16,341 nt of DNA from Acidobacteriota bacterium. Lineage in GTDB: Bacteria; Acidobacteriota; Vicinamibacteria; Vicinamibacterales; JAKQTR01. The notes beneath the pieces were generated by a model. The model worked only from the letters and a program-made list of their open reading frames with translations, searched no databases and was not told the origin of the DNA. This document shows positions 6,042 through 12,949 of this stretch, one piece after another. Within the stretch, counting starts at the first letter, position 1. The number at the start of each line of letters is the position of its first letter. The DNA lies in contig JAPKZP010000215.1 of NCBI GenBank assembly GCA_026393735.1, forward strand, positions 1 through 16,341. Direction: 5' to 3'. A program made the translations under genes and the position numbers.

Positions 6042-7805
6042 ATGGCAACTCTCGACTGGCTGGTGATCGTCGCCTACTTCGCGCTGCTGGCAGGGTTGAC
6101 GTGGTGGTCGATCAGGAAGAACAAGGACACGGCGGACGACTACTTCCTTGCGGGCCGCAACCTCGGCTGGATGGTCGTCGGCGCATCGATTTTCGCGTCG
6201 AACATCGGGTCGGAGCACCTGGTCGGGCTTGCCGGGTCCGGCGCGACGAGCGGCGTGGCTCTCGCCCACTACGAACTGCACGCCTGGTGCCTGCTGGTCC
6301 TCGGCTGGGTCTTCGTGCCCTTCTACATCCGCTCGCGCGTCTACACGATGCCGGAGTTCCTGGAACGGCGGTTTTCGCCGTCGGCGCGGTGGGTGCTGTC
6401 CCTGATCTCACTCGTGGCGTACGTGCTGACGAAGCTCGCGGTGGGCATCTTTGCCGGCGGCGTGGTGTTCGGCACGCTCATGCCAGAACTGCAGATCACG
6501 GTCCTCGGCACCACATACGGCAGCTTCTGGGTGGGATCGGTGCTGGTGGTCGTCCTGACGGGTCTCTACACGCTGCTGGGCGGCATGCGGGCCGTGGCCT
6601 ACACCGAGGCGGTGCAGACGGTCATCCTCGTCGCGGGGTCGCTGCTCCTGACCGTCTTCGGACTCGAGAAGATCGGCGGGTGGAGCGGGTTCCGGGCGGC
6701 GCTCGACCCCGACATGTTCAACCTCTGGAAGCCGCTGATTCCCGCCGGCGTCGAGGGCACGTGGGCGCCGGTGAAGGAAGCCGGCCGGATGGCCTGGTAC
6801 TTCAACAGCAACTACCCATGGCTGGGCATGCTCTTCTGCGCGCCGATCGTCGGCCTGTGGTACTGGTGCACGGACCAGTACATCGTCCAGCGGACGCTGG
6901 GAGCACCGACCGAGCAGGAGGCCCGCCGCGGCAGCATCTTCGCGGCGTGCCTGAAGCTCCTTCCGGTCTTCATCTTCATCATTCCGGGCATGATCGCGCT
7001 CGCGCTGGCTCGCACGGGCAAGGCCCCGGGCCTGGAGTCGATCGTGGACGCGAACGGCCAGGTCGTGCGCTCGGCGGCGCAGGCCGCGTACCCGCTGCTG
7101 GTGCAGAGCGTGATGCCGATCGGGCTGCGCGGCATGGTCGTGGCCGGCCTGCTGGCTGCCCTTATGAGTTCCCTGGCCGGCGCCTTCAATGCGTGCTCGA
7201 CGCTGTTCACGATGGATTTCTACCAGCAGCTCAGGCCGAAGGCCACGCAGCACCAGCTCGTGTGGATCGGCCGAGTGGCCACCGGCGTGATGGTGATCGT
7301 CGCGCTGCTGTGGATTCCCGTCATCCAGGGGGCGAAGGGGCTCTACGAGTACCTGCAGGGCGTGCAGGGCTACCTGGCGCCGCCGATCTTCGCGGTGTTC
7401 TTCCTGGGCGTGTTCTTCAGGCGGCTCAATGCGAAGGGCTGTCTCTCGGCCCTCGTCGTGGGTTTCCTGCTCGGTGCGTTCCGCCTCGCCATCGACACGC
7501 CGGTCAGCCTTGGCGTCGCGGGGTACGAGGGCGGCTACGCGACCGGCTCGTTCCTGTGGATCGTCAACAACATCTACTTCCAGTACTACGGCGTCATCAT
7601 CTTCGTCGTCTCGGCCGCCACGATGTTCGTCGTGAGTTACATGACCGAGGCGCCGGCCGAGGAGCAGCTGCGCGGCCTGACGTATGCGACGGTCACCGCA
7701 GCGCACCGGGCCGAGTCCAGGCGGAGCTGGAACAGGTGGGACGTTGTCAGCTCCGGCGCGGTACTCGTGCTGATCCTGGCGGCGTACCTCTACTTCAACG
7801 GCTGA
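6042..7805 (+). CDS. Sodium:solute symporter (SSS family, SGLT-like)
   Basis: The 587-aa product is an inner-membrane protein with about 13-14 hydrophobic segments, beginning with WLVIVAYFALLAGLTWWSI. It shows SSS-family landmarks of the SGLT branch: DDYFLAGRNLGW (32-43), FASNIGSEHLVGLAGSGA (51-68), GGMRAVAYTEAVQT (180-193), WYWCTDQYIVQRTLGA (273-288) and GMVVAGLLAALMSSLAGAFN (364-383). Ser376 and Ser377 of LMSS match the paired serines that bind sodium in vSGLT. The family couples sodium entry to uptake of sugars or other small solutes; the substrate here is not deducible, although the CTDQ-IVQR segment is typical of sugar-type members. It follows the carrier gene by 48 bp, so it probably shares the AOR transcript and may import the substrate or its precursor. 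The stop is only 7 bp from the convergent gatD stop. Confidence 0.92.
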   Translation: MATLDWLVIVAYFALLAGLTWWSIRKNKDTADDYFLAGRNLGWMVVGASIFASNIGSEHLVGLAGSGATSGVALAHYELHAWCLLVLGWVFVPFYIRSRVYTMPEFLERRFSPSARWVLSLISLVAYVLTKLAVGIFAGGVVFGTLMPELQITVLGTTYGSFWVGSVLVVVLTGLYTLLGGMRAVAYTEAVQTVILVAGSLLLTVFGLEKIGGWSGFRAALDPDMFNLWKPLIPAGVEGTWAPVKEAGRMAWYFNSNYPWLGMLFCAPIVGLWYWCTDQYIVQRTLGAPTEQEARRGSIFAACLKLLPVFIFIIPGMIALALARTGKAPGLESIVDANGQVVRSAAQAAYPLLVQSVMPIGLRGMVVAGLLAALMSSLAGAFNACSTLFTMDFYQQLRPKATQHQLVWIGRVATGVMVIVALLWIPVIQGAKGLYEYLQGVQGYLAPPIFAVFFLGVFFRRLNAKGCLSALVVGFLLGAFRLAIDTPVSLGVAGYEGGYATGSFLWIVNNIYFQYYGVIIFVVSAATMFVVSYMTEAPAEEQLRGLTYATVTAAHRAESRRSWNRWDVVSSGAVLVLILAAYLYFNG

Positions 7806-7812
7806 TCCGCGC

Positions 7813-9246
7813 CTACTTCCAGTGCTTCTGGACGAACGCGTCCACCTCCGGCAGGCCGCCCTGGAGGATCAGGTACCCGTTGTGCGGCTCACGCGGCGTG
7901 ATCTCGTGATTGATCGCCGTCGTCATCATCCGGCGGATCGTCTCCGGATCGTCCGTCTGGCCCAGCACCCACGCCAGCTTCATGTAGGCCGTCTCGGGCA
8001 GCATGTTGTCGAGCGGGATGATGCCGAGGTCGAGCAGGTCCCGCCCGGTGTCGTAGACGTACATCTGCGCGTAGCCCCACAGCGTCTGCACCGTCATCAC
8101 GACGGTCATGCCCTTCTCGATGGCGCGCCGGATCGCCGGGTAGAGCGGCTTGTTGACGTGGCCCAGGCCCGTTCCCGCGATGACCATGCCGCGATAGCCC
8201 ATCGACGAGAGCCCGTCGACGATGTCGGGGTTGAAGTTCGGGTAGTAGTACTGGATCGTGACCTTCTCCTCGAACACCGGCGTGATCACCGGCGTGCGCG
8301 CCTTGTCGCGCGGGAGGAAGTCATCCGTCAGGTACGTGAAGTGGCTGCCGTTCTCGCCCGGGTACCGGCTCACGGTCGCGAGCGGCGTCGCGCCGATCGT
8401 CCGGAACGTGCTGCGGTAGCTCGAGTGCATCTTCCGGCAGCGCGTCCCGCGGTGCAGCAGGTCGTAGTTGTCCGACGTCGGGCCGAACATGCAGAGCATC
8501 ACCTCGGCGATGTCGCATTCGGCGGCCGCACGCACCGCGTTCATGAGGTTCAGCGCGGCGTCTGACGAGGGCCGGTCCGACGACCGCTGGCTGCCGACAA
8601 TCACGAGCGGCACGGGGCTGTTCTGCACCATGAAGCTCAGGATGGCGCCGGTGTGGCTCATCGTGTCGGTGCCGTGGCCGATGACAATGCCGTCGGCGCC
8701 CTTCTCGATTTCCTCGCCGATGGCGATCGCCAGCGCCTTGTACTGCTCGGGCCCCATGTTCTCGCTGAAGACGCCGAACAGCTTCTTCGTCGTGAGGTTC
8801 GCGATGTCGGCCAGTTCGGGCACCGCGCCGTACAGTTCGCCCGGCGTGAACGCGGGAATCACCGCGCCGGTGCGGTAGTCGAGGCGCGAGGCGATCGTCC
8901 CGCCGGTCCCGAGCAGCGTGATGTTCTTCTTCTTCGCGTCGAAGGGAAACTCCTTCTCGGGGATCTTGTAGACGGCCTTGCGGTAGCCGGTCTCCTTGAC
9001 CGAGGCGATGCGGTCGGCCGCGATACCGACGTTGTAGCCGTTGAACAGCTTCACGACCACGTGCAGGTCGTCGGCGGTCTCGCTGCGCGGCAGGATGACG
9101 CCGGGGAAGATCGAACCCTCGTCGTTCACGATTTCGACTTCGCTCCATACGCCGATGCCGCAGCGATCCAGCACGTCCTTCGCAGGCCCGCGATAGCCCT
9201 GGAATCGATCCGTGCGGTCGGCGAGGGGCACCATGACACTGCTCAT
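7813..9246 (-). CDS. gatD: Glu-tRNA(Gln) amidotransferase subunit D (archaeal type, asparaginase-like)
   Basis: The 477-aa product has the two-part architecture of GatD. Residues 1-105 form the N-terminal beta-rich domain (VWSEVEIVNDEGSIFPGVIL, VKLFNGYNVGIAADRIASV), which plain asparaginases lack. Residues 108-450 are an L-asparaginase domain that releases ammonia from glutamine. Catalytic elements are visible: TGGTIASR with Thr117, GHGTDTM with Thr193 and Asp194, and a probable Lys272 in RKMHSSYRS; Thr117 and Thr193 are 76 residues apart, as in the archaeal enzyme. Ammonia is passed to GatE, which converts Glu-tRNA(Gln) to Gln-tRNA(Gln) in the cytoplasm. The ATG overlaps the gatE stop by 4 nt, so translation is coupled. 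Its length is slightly above that of archaeal GatD. An isolated asparaginase is excluded by the N-terminal domain and the gatE partner. Confidence 0.93.
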   Translation of the reverse strand: MSSVMVPLADRTDRFQGYRGPAKDVLDRCGIGVWSEVEIVNDEGSIFPGVILPRSETADDLHVVVKLFNGYNVGIAADRIASVKETGYRKAVYKIPEKEFPFDAKKKNITLLGTGGTIASRLDYRTGAVIPAFTPGELYGAVPELADIANLTTKKLFGVFSENMGPEQYKALAIAIGEEIEKGADGIVIGHGTDTMSHTGAILSFMVQNSPVPLVIVGSQRSSDRPSSDAALNLMNAVRAAAECDIAEVMLCMFGPTSDNYDLLHRGTRCRKMHSSYRSTFRTIGATPLATVSRYPGENGSHFTYLTDDFLPRDKARTPVITPVFEEKVTIQYYYPNFNPDIVDGLSSMGYRGMVIAGTGLGHVNKPLYPAIRRAIEKGMTVVMTVQTLWGYAQMYVYDTGRDLLDLGIIPLDNMLPETAYMKLAWVLGQTDDPETIRRMMTTAINHEITPREPHNGYLILQGGLPEVDAFVQKHWK

Positions 9247-11162
9247 CGCGCCACCTCCTCGACGAGCGTCGAGAGATACGCCACGACGTCCCGGGCCGGC
9301 GCCTTGCCCAGCATCTGCTTCATGGCCCTGCCGGCCATGAAGCGGATGCGCCGGGCCTCGCTGTCCGCCTTTCGGCGGTCATAGCCGCCGAAGTCGAGCG
9401 TCCGCACCTCGGGCCTCCATTCCTCCGCCTTGCGAAGGTCTATGCCGACGCAGGCGCACGCTTTCTCGGCACCGAGACTCGGGTCGTTGGCCATGGCGGC
9501 AGCCACCATCGGGATGCCCTCCCGCGGGATCCGGCCGTCGGTGAACAGGTCGAAGATGCCAATCCATTCAGGCGCGCCGAGCCGGTCCATCGGCACGCCG
9601 GCGCGCGTCAAGGCCTTGGCGCGCTGGCCGATCTCGATCGCCGCAATCAGGCCGTGCACGCCGGTCTTCTCGACGACGGCATCCACGATTTCCGCCCCGC
9701 CCCTGCGAATCAGGAACGTCGTCGTGTCTTCCGGCACCCGCCACTCACCATACCGCTCGAAGCGGACCCACGGCGCGGGCCGCAGGCGCGCCCTGGCGCT
9801 GGTCACCCGCTCCTCGGTGATGCCCGTCGGCGGCGAGTCCGTGTCGGGATACATACGGTCGGGCCCGGGCAGGATGCGCTCGAACGTGGTGAATCCGCTC
9901 GACAGCGCCTGTCGCGTCTCCTTCGGCACGCCCTGGGTCGCGTCGCAGAACCGCAGCCGGATCTCGTTGGCGGCCGTGCGGCAGTCGGCGTCCGGGCCGC
10001 AGAACACGAAAAAGTCGTCCCGCTCCCCGATCTGGATCCGTTTCCTCAGGCGCTCGAGGACCCGGTGTTTGCTCCGGAACTCGGGCATGCGCGCCGCATC
10101 GAGGACGGTGGGAGCTTCGTCGAGGCAGGCGATCACGCGGATGCGCCCGCTGAGCTCGTCGAGAAACGTCGTGTCCGGCTGCGTGGGATGCGTCGAAAGA
10201 TCCTTCACGCCGTCGACACGGGCCGCGTAGACTCTTCCGCCGGCGTCCAGCGCCCGCCGCATGAATCCGAGGTCGGCATCGCCAAACAGTTCCGACACGT
10301 CGAAGGCGTCGACGTGGACGTCGTCGGGGGTCTTGATGCCGCGCGCGTGCAGGGCCTCGCGCAGCTTCAGGAGGTTCACCTGGCGGATGCCCTCGTTGTG
10401 GACCAGCTTCGTGGCGTAGCCCGCTTTCGGCACACCCTTGATCTCGACACGGCTGCCGCCACGCACCGACACGTTCACGTCCTGCCGGCTCGCGCCGATC
10501 CCCGTTCGCACGCGGCGCGTGCTGCGCGCCACGAGGCCGCAGAGGAGGATGGCGTCGCGGACCTCTTCCGGCGTCCGCAGCTCGGGGCCGGTCACCGTCT
10601 CGGTGAGCGGCATGCCGAGCCGGTCGGTCCGCCAGACGATGCGGTGCCCCTTGTCGGACACCTCGCGGCAGGAATCCTCTTCGATGGACACGTGGGTGAT
10701 GGTCAGTTTGCGTCCCTTGAAGGGCATCCACCCGTTGACGCCGACGATCGCCGTGCGCTGAAACCCTGTGGGAATGGACCCGTCGAGGTACTGCTTCCGC
10801 GCGATATGCACCTCGTCGATGATGTCCATATTCATCGTCAGGCACAGCTCGATCGCGACGTCAATGGCCTCCTGGTTCACCAGGAACGGCGGCGTGTCGT
10901 CCATTTCGTACGTGCAGACATTCAGGCGGTTCAGGAGGTAGATGATCTCCTTCTTCGTCTTGAACTCCATCAGCGCGGTGCCGTCGTACTCGCCGAGCTC
11001 GGAGAGTGTCGGCCGCATGTGGCGGAGCAACTCGCCGTCGTGGGTCTCCGTGTAGAGGCCTGCGGGACAACGGCAGAACAGCTTGTGGTCCGTCAGCAGC
11101 TGCTGGTGGACCTCCAGCCCCGATATGAGTCCCACCTCTGCGTAGTCCAGCGGTTGCAGCAT
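9243..11162 (-). CDS. gatE: Glu-tRNA(Gln) amidotransferase subunit E (archaeal type, GatB-related kinase/transamidase)
   Basis: The 639-aa product matches GatE rather than the shorter (~480 aa) bacterial GatB. Residues about 8-290 are the GatB/E catalytic cradle: ISGLEVHQQLLTDHKLFCRC (13-32), FLVNQEAIDVAIELCLTMNM, RKQYLDGSIPTGFQRTAIV (122-140), ITHVSIEEDSCRE (155-167) and QDVNVSVRGGSRVEIKGV (227-244). Residues about 290-420 form the insertion found in GatE and AspRS (GAD domain), including RDDFFVFCGPDADCRTAANEIRLR. MYPDTDSPP follows at 437-445, and residues 460-639 are the helical, YqeY-like tRNA-binding tail. The enzyme phosphorylates the gamma-carboxyl of Glu-tRNA(Gln) and amidates it with ammonia from GatD. 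GAGGA six bases before ATG 11162 supports the start. The gene lies 28 bp downstream of the VWFA gene. Confidence 0.93.
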   Translation of the reverse strand: MLQPLDYAEVGLISGLEVHQQLLTDHKLFCRCPAGLYTETHDGELLRHMRPTLSELGEYDGTALMEFKTKKEIIYLLNRLNVCTYEMDDTPPFLVNQEAIDVAIELCLTMNMDIIDEVHIARKQYLDGSIPTGFQRTAIVGVNGWMPFKGRKLTITHVSIEEDSCREVSDKGHRIVWRTDRLGMPLTETVTGPELRTPEEVRDAILLCGLVARSTRRVRTGIGASRQDVNVSVRGGSRVEIKGVPKAGYATKLVHNEGIRQVNLLKLREALHARGIKTPDDVHVDAFDVSELFGDADLGFMRRALDAGGRVYAARVDGVKDLSTHPTQPDTTFLDELSGRIRVIACLDEAPTVLDAARMPEFRSKHRVLERLRKRIQIGERDDFFVFCGPDADCRTAANEIRLRFCDATQGVPKETRQALSSGFTTFERILPGPDRMYPDTDSPPTGITEERVTSARARLRPAPWVRFERYGEWRVPEDTTTFLIRRGGAEIVDAVVEKTGVHGLIAAIEIGQRAKALTRAGVPMDRLGAPEWIGIFDLFTDGRIPREGIPMVAAAMANDPSLGAEKACACVGIDLRKAEEWRPEVRTLDFGGYDRRKADSEARRIRFMAGRAMKQMLGKAPARDVVAYLSTLVEEVAR

Positions 11163-11190
11163 CCTGTGTCCTCGCGAATCCCGGCGGTGT

Positions 11191-12360
11191 CTATCTGCCC
11201 GGCGTAGCGACGTAGGACCGGCGCGCGCGCGCGGCCATGCCGGGCCGGTTGACCCGCACCTCGAGCTTGTGTGTCTTGCCGTCGAGTTTCTCCGGTGTGA
11301 AGCCGAGCGCGTATTGCCGGTGCAGTTCCTCGGCGACCCTCGCGAACGTCGCCGAGAGATCCGCTGTGTCGTCGAGCTCGAAGTACCCGCCCCCGGACTC
11401 GGCCGCGAGCTTCGCCAGGCCCGGATCGGGCTTGTCGCTCATCCCCGAACGTCCGCCGCCGCCGTATCCGCCAGGCCCATATCCGCCGCCGCCGTAGCCG
11501 CCGCCCCGGCCCATCGGTCCCATTCGGGCGGCGCTCGCGAGCCCTATGGCGTACACCATCACGTTCTCCTCGCGGGCGCGTTCGACGACATCGCCGAGCT
11601 TCATGTTCGTGGGGCGATCGATCCCGGGCCGGTCCATGCCATCGGAGAAAGCCAGCACGACGCGCCGGCCGTTCTGGTGCAGGAGCGCTGTCATCCCGAC
11701 CGACACGGCATTCCAGAGCGGCGTCGGACCGGGCTCCTGCAGGTCCTGGTGGAGAATCGTCAGCAGTTGTTCCTGACTGTTCGTGAAGGTGCGAGGATCC
11801 ACCTGCACTCGGTTGGAGAAGCTGCCAATGCGGGCTAGATCGGCGGGAAGCAGTTTGGTGACAAACTGCTCCGCTGCCTGCTGCACAAGGCGGAAGTTGC
11901 CCACCATGCTGCCGCTCCGATCGAGCATCATGACGACGCTGATCGGCTGGGTCTCGCTGGAGAATACCGCAATCGCCTGCGGCTTCCCGTTGTCCAGGAT
12001 CGTGAAATCCTCTCGGCCCAGGTCCGGGACCAGCCGCGCGTCCGCATCGGTGACGGTCACATAAACCGGCACCGTGCGCGTGCCGCTGCGAAAGGTCGGC
12101 TCCGGCTGGGCCGTCTGCCCCGCGACGGACGTGGACAGAGGCGAGGCAGCCAGCAGCAACAGGGTGCCCACAGCCACTGCAGCGGCGAGACGCTCTCCTC
12201 TGAACCGACGCCCGCTTGAGTTGACTACGGCTGCAGGTGTGGCGCAGGGCTTCAGCCCTGCGTACGCCGGCGCGCCAAGCAGGCCTGAAGGCCTGCTCCA
12301 CGACCGGCTCAGATGAACTCCAGGGTTGGATCTCACCGCGACATGACCGAGGGACATCAT
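11191..12360 (-). CDS. VWFA-related exported protein (TIGR03436-like)
   Basis: Residue numbers use the ATG at 12360. A hydrophobic export segment AAAVAVGTLLLLAASPLSTSVAG lies at 59-81. An N-terminal beta domain follows (TVPVYVTVTDADARLVPDLGREDFTILDNGKPQ, 96-128), then a von Willebrand A domain with an intact MIDAS: Asp147, Ser149, Ser151 (DRSGSM), Thr213 and Asp240 (FSDGMD). Residues 281-306 are a Gly/Tyr-rich low-complexity loop. This combination is typical of VWFA-related proteins that are numerous in Acidobacteriota; they are presumed to bind ligands at the cell surface or periplasm through the metal site. The start is doubtful: ATG 12360 overlaps the upstream kinase stop by 4 nt, but the first 58 residues read through a palindromic repeat (PAYAGLKPCATP), and a GTG at 12177 just before the signal is the alternative. 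The function is unknown. Confidence 0.82.
   Translation of the reverse strand: MMSLGHVAVRSNPGVHLSRSWSRPSGLLGAPAYAGLKPCATPAAVVNSSGRRFRGERLAAAVAVGTLLLLAASPLSTSVAGQTAQPEPTFRSGTRTVPVYVTVTDADARLVPDLGREDFTILDNGKPQAIAVFSSETQPISVVMMLDRSGSMVGNFRLVQQAAEQFVTKLLPADLARIGSFSNRVQVDPRTFTNSQEQLLTILHQDLQEPGPTPLWNAVSVGMTALLHQNGRRVVLAFSDGMDRPGIDRPTNMKLGDVVERAREENVMVYAIGLASAARMGPMGRGGGYGGGGYGPGGYGGGGRSGMSDKPDPGLAKLAAESGGGYFELDDTADLSATFARVAEELHRQYALGFTPEKLDGKTHKLEVRVNRPGMAARARRSYVATPGR
12239..12301. repeat. Twin-hairpin palindromic element, GTGG...CCAC ends
   Basis: Two hairpins are joined by a 16-nt GC-rich linker. CGCAGGGC/GCCCTGCG (12243-12250 and 12255-12262) has a TTCA loop. GCAGGCC/GGCCTGC (12279-12285 and 12290-12296) has a TGAA loop. 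The outer ends GTGGCGCAGG and CCTGCTCCAC are inverted repeats with one mismatch. The first hairpin plus its end (12239-12262) is the exact reverse complement of 12823-12846. The element lies inside the 5' part of the VWFA reading frame. Confidence 0.75.
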
Positions 12361-12806
12361 GCCACCGTTCCGGGGTCGAGGCGTTCGACCCGCTTTCGCA
12401 ATGTCAGGACGTTGAGTCCGTTCACCCGCTCGTAGTGTAGCTCGTCCATCATCGTACGCACGATGTGGATCCCGAGACCGCCGACCGGCCGCTCCTCAAT
12501 CGGCAGGTCGAGGGGCGGGTCCGGCGCCAGCAGCGGGTTGAACGGCCGCCCGTCGTCTTCGATGCGCACCGACAGTACGTCGGCCTCGACCGACACATGC
12601 AGGCCGATCGTGTGTTCGTCTGTATCGTCGTACCCGTGGCGGATGACGTTGGCGAGCACCTCGTCGAGCGTGAGCGAGACGGCGTAGGCGGCCTCCGGCG
12701 ACAGACCCTTGTCGTTTGCAAACTGCTCGACGAGGGTGCACGCACGCTCGATCTCGCTCGTCCGATTCGCGAGCGTCAACGTCAGCCTGCCTGCCTCGTC
12801 CGCCAT
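12357..12806 (-). CDS. RsbW/SpoIIAB-like anti-sigma factor serine kinase (HATPase)
   Basis: Starting at ATG 12806, the 149-aa product is a single GHKL ATPase domain of the anti-sigma-factor class. It shows the N box LDEVLANVIRHGY (Glu49, Asn53), the ATP-lid D-x-G in RIEDDGRPFNP (Asp85, Gly87 region) and GGLGIHIVRTMMDELHYE (109-126). Members bind either a sigma factor or a STAS antagonist and phosphorylate the latter on serine. A STAS protein with a candidate serine is encoded three genes upstream in the same series, so the two may form a pair (inference). The frame remains open upstream to 13274, but that extension reads repeats (MWRRASALRRQA twice) and the antisense of the ABC ATPase gene, so it is rejected. 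The stop overlaps the VWFA ATG by 4 nt. No sigma factor gene is in the window. Confidence 0.87.
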   Translation of the reverse strand: MADEAGRLTLTLANRTSEIERACTLVEQFANDKGLSPEAAYAVSLTLDEVLANVIRHGYDDTDEHTIGLHVSVEADVLSVRIEDDGRPFNPLLAPDPPLDLPIEERPVGGLGIHIVRTMMDELHYERVNGLNVLTLRKRVERLDPGTVA

Positions 12807-12813
12807 GCCTGAT

Positions 12814-12850
12814 GCCTGTCTCCGCAGGGCTGAAGCCCTGCGCCACATCG
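12814..12850. repeat. Palindromic repeat copy next to the kinase start
   Basis: CGCAGGGC/GCCCTGCG (12823-12830 and 12835-12842) forms an 8-bp stem with a TGAA loop, followed by CCAC. The whole 37-nt unit recurs in direct orientation at 12901-12937 with about four differences. It begins 7 bp upstream of the kinase ATG, so it forms a hairpin in the leader RNA just before the start. It looks like a truncated copy that lacks its first hairpin. Confidence 0.7.
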
Positions 12851-12883
12851 AAATCGGTGCCTCGAGTCGCGGCGTCGTGCCCC

Positions 12884-12933
12884 GTGGAACAGGCCATCGG
12901 GCCTGTCTTCGCAGGGCCGAAGCCCGGCGCCAC
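12884..12933. repeat. Twin-hairpin palindromic element, second copy
   Basis: GTGG (12884-12887) and CCAC (12930-12933) bound two hairpins: ACAGGCC/GGCCTGT (12889-12895 and 12900-12906, ATCG loop) and CGCAGGGC/GCCCGGCG (12910-12917 and 12922-12929, CGAA loop, one mismatch). The architecture is the same as at 12239-12301. It lies 16 nt beyond the ABC ATPase stop in the spacer before the kinase gene. Confidence 0.7.
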
Positions 12934-12949
12934 ATCAGTGACGCCAGTG

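Noticed and set aside
3471..6281. A 936-codon open frame on the minus strand
   Set aside because: It is antisense to the AOR, carrier and symporter genes. Its His/Val/Arg/Asp-rich composition is the usual product of reading high-GC codons backwards, with no recognisable domain.
5582..7909. A 775-codon plus-strand frame across the AOR end and the symporter
   Set aside because: It is an out-of-frame Arg/Gly/Pro/His-rich shadow of genes with clear family matches.
9654..11207. A 517-codon plus-strand frame opposite gatE
   Set aside because: It is antisense to a gene with unmistakable GatE signatures and has shadow-type composition.
12814..12937. A possible CRISPR array, from the two 37-nt direct repeats
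   Set aside because: Only two units are present, each is itself a strong palindrome, the intervening DNA is another palindrome of the same element family, and no cas genes are present.
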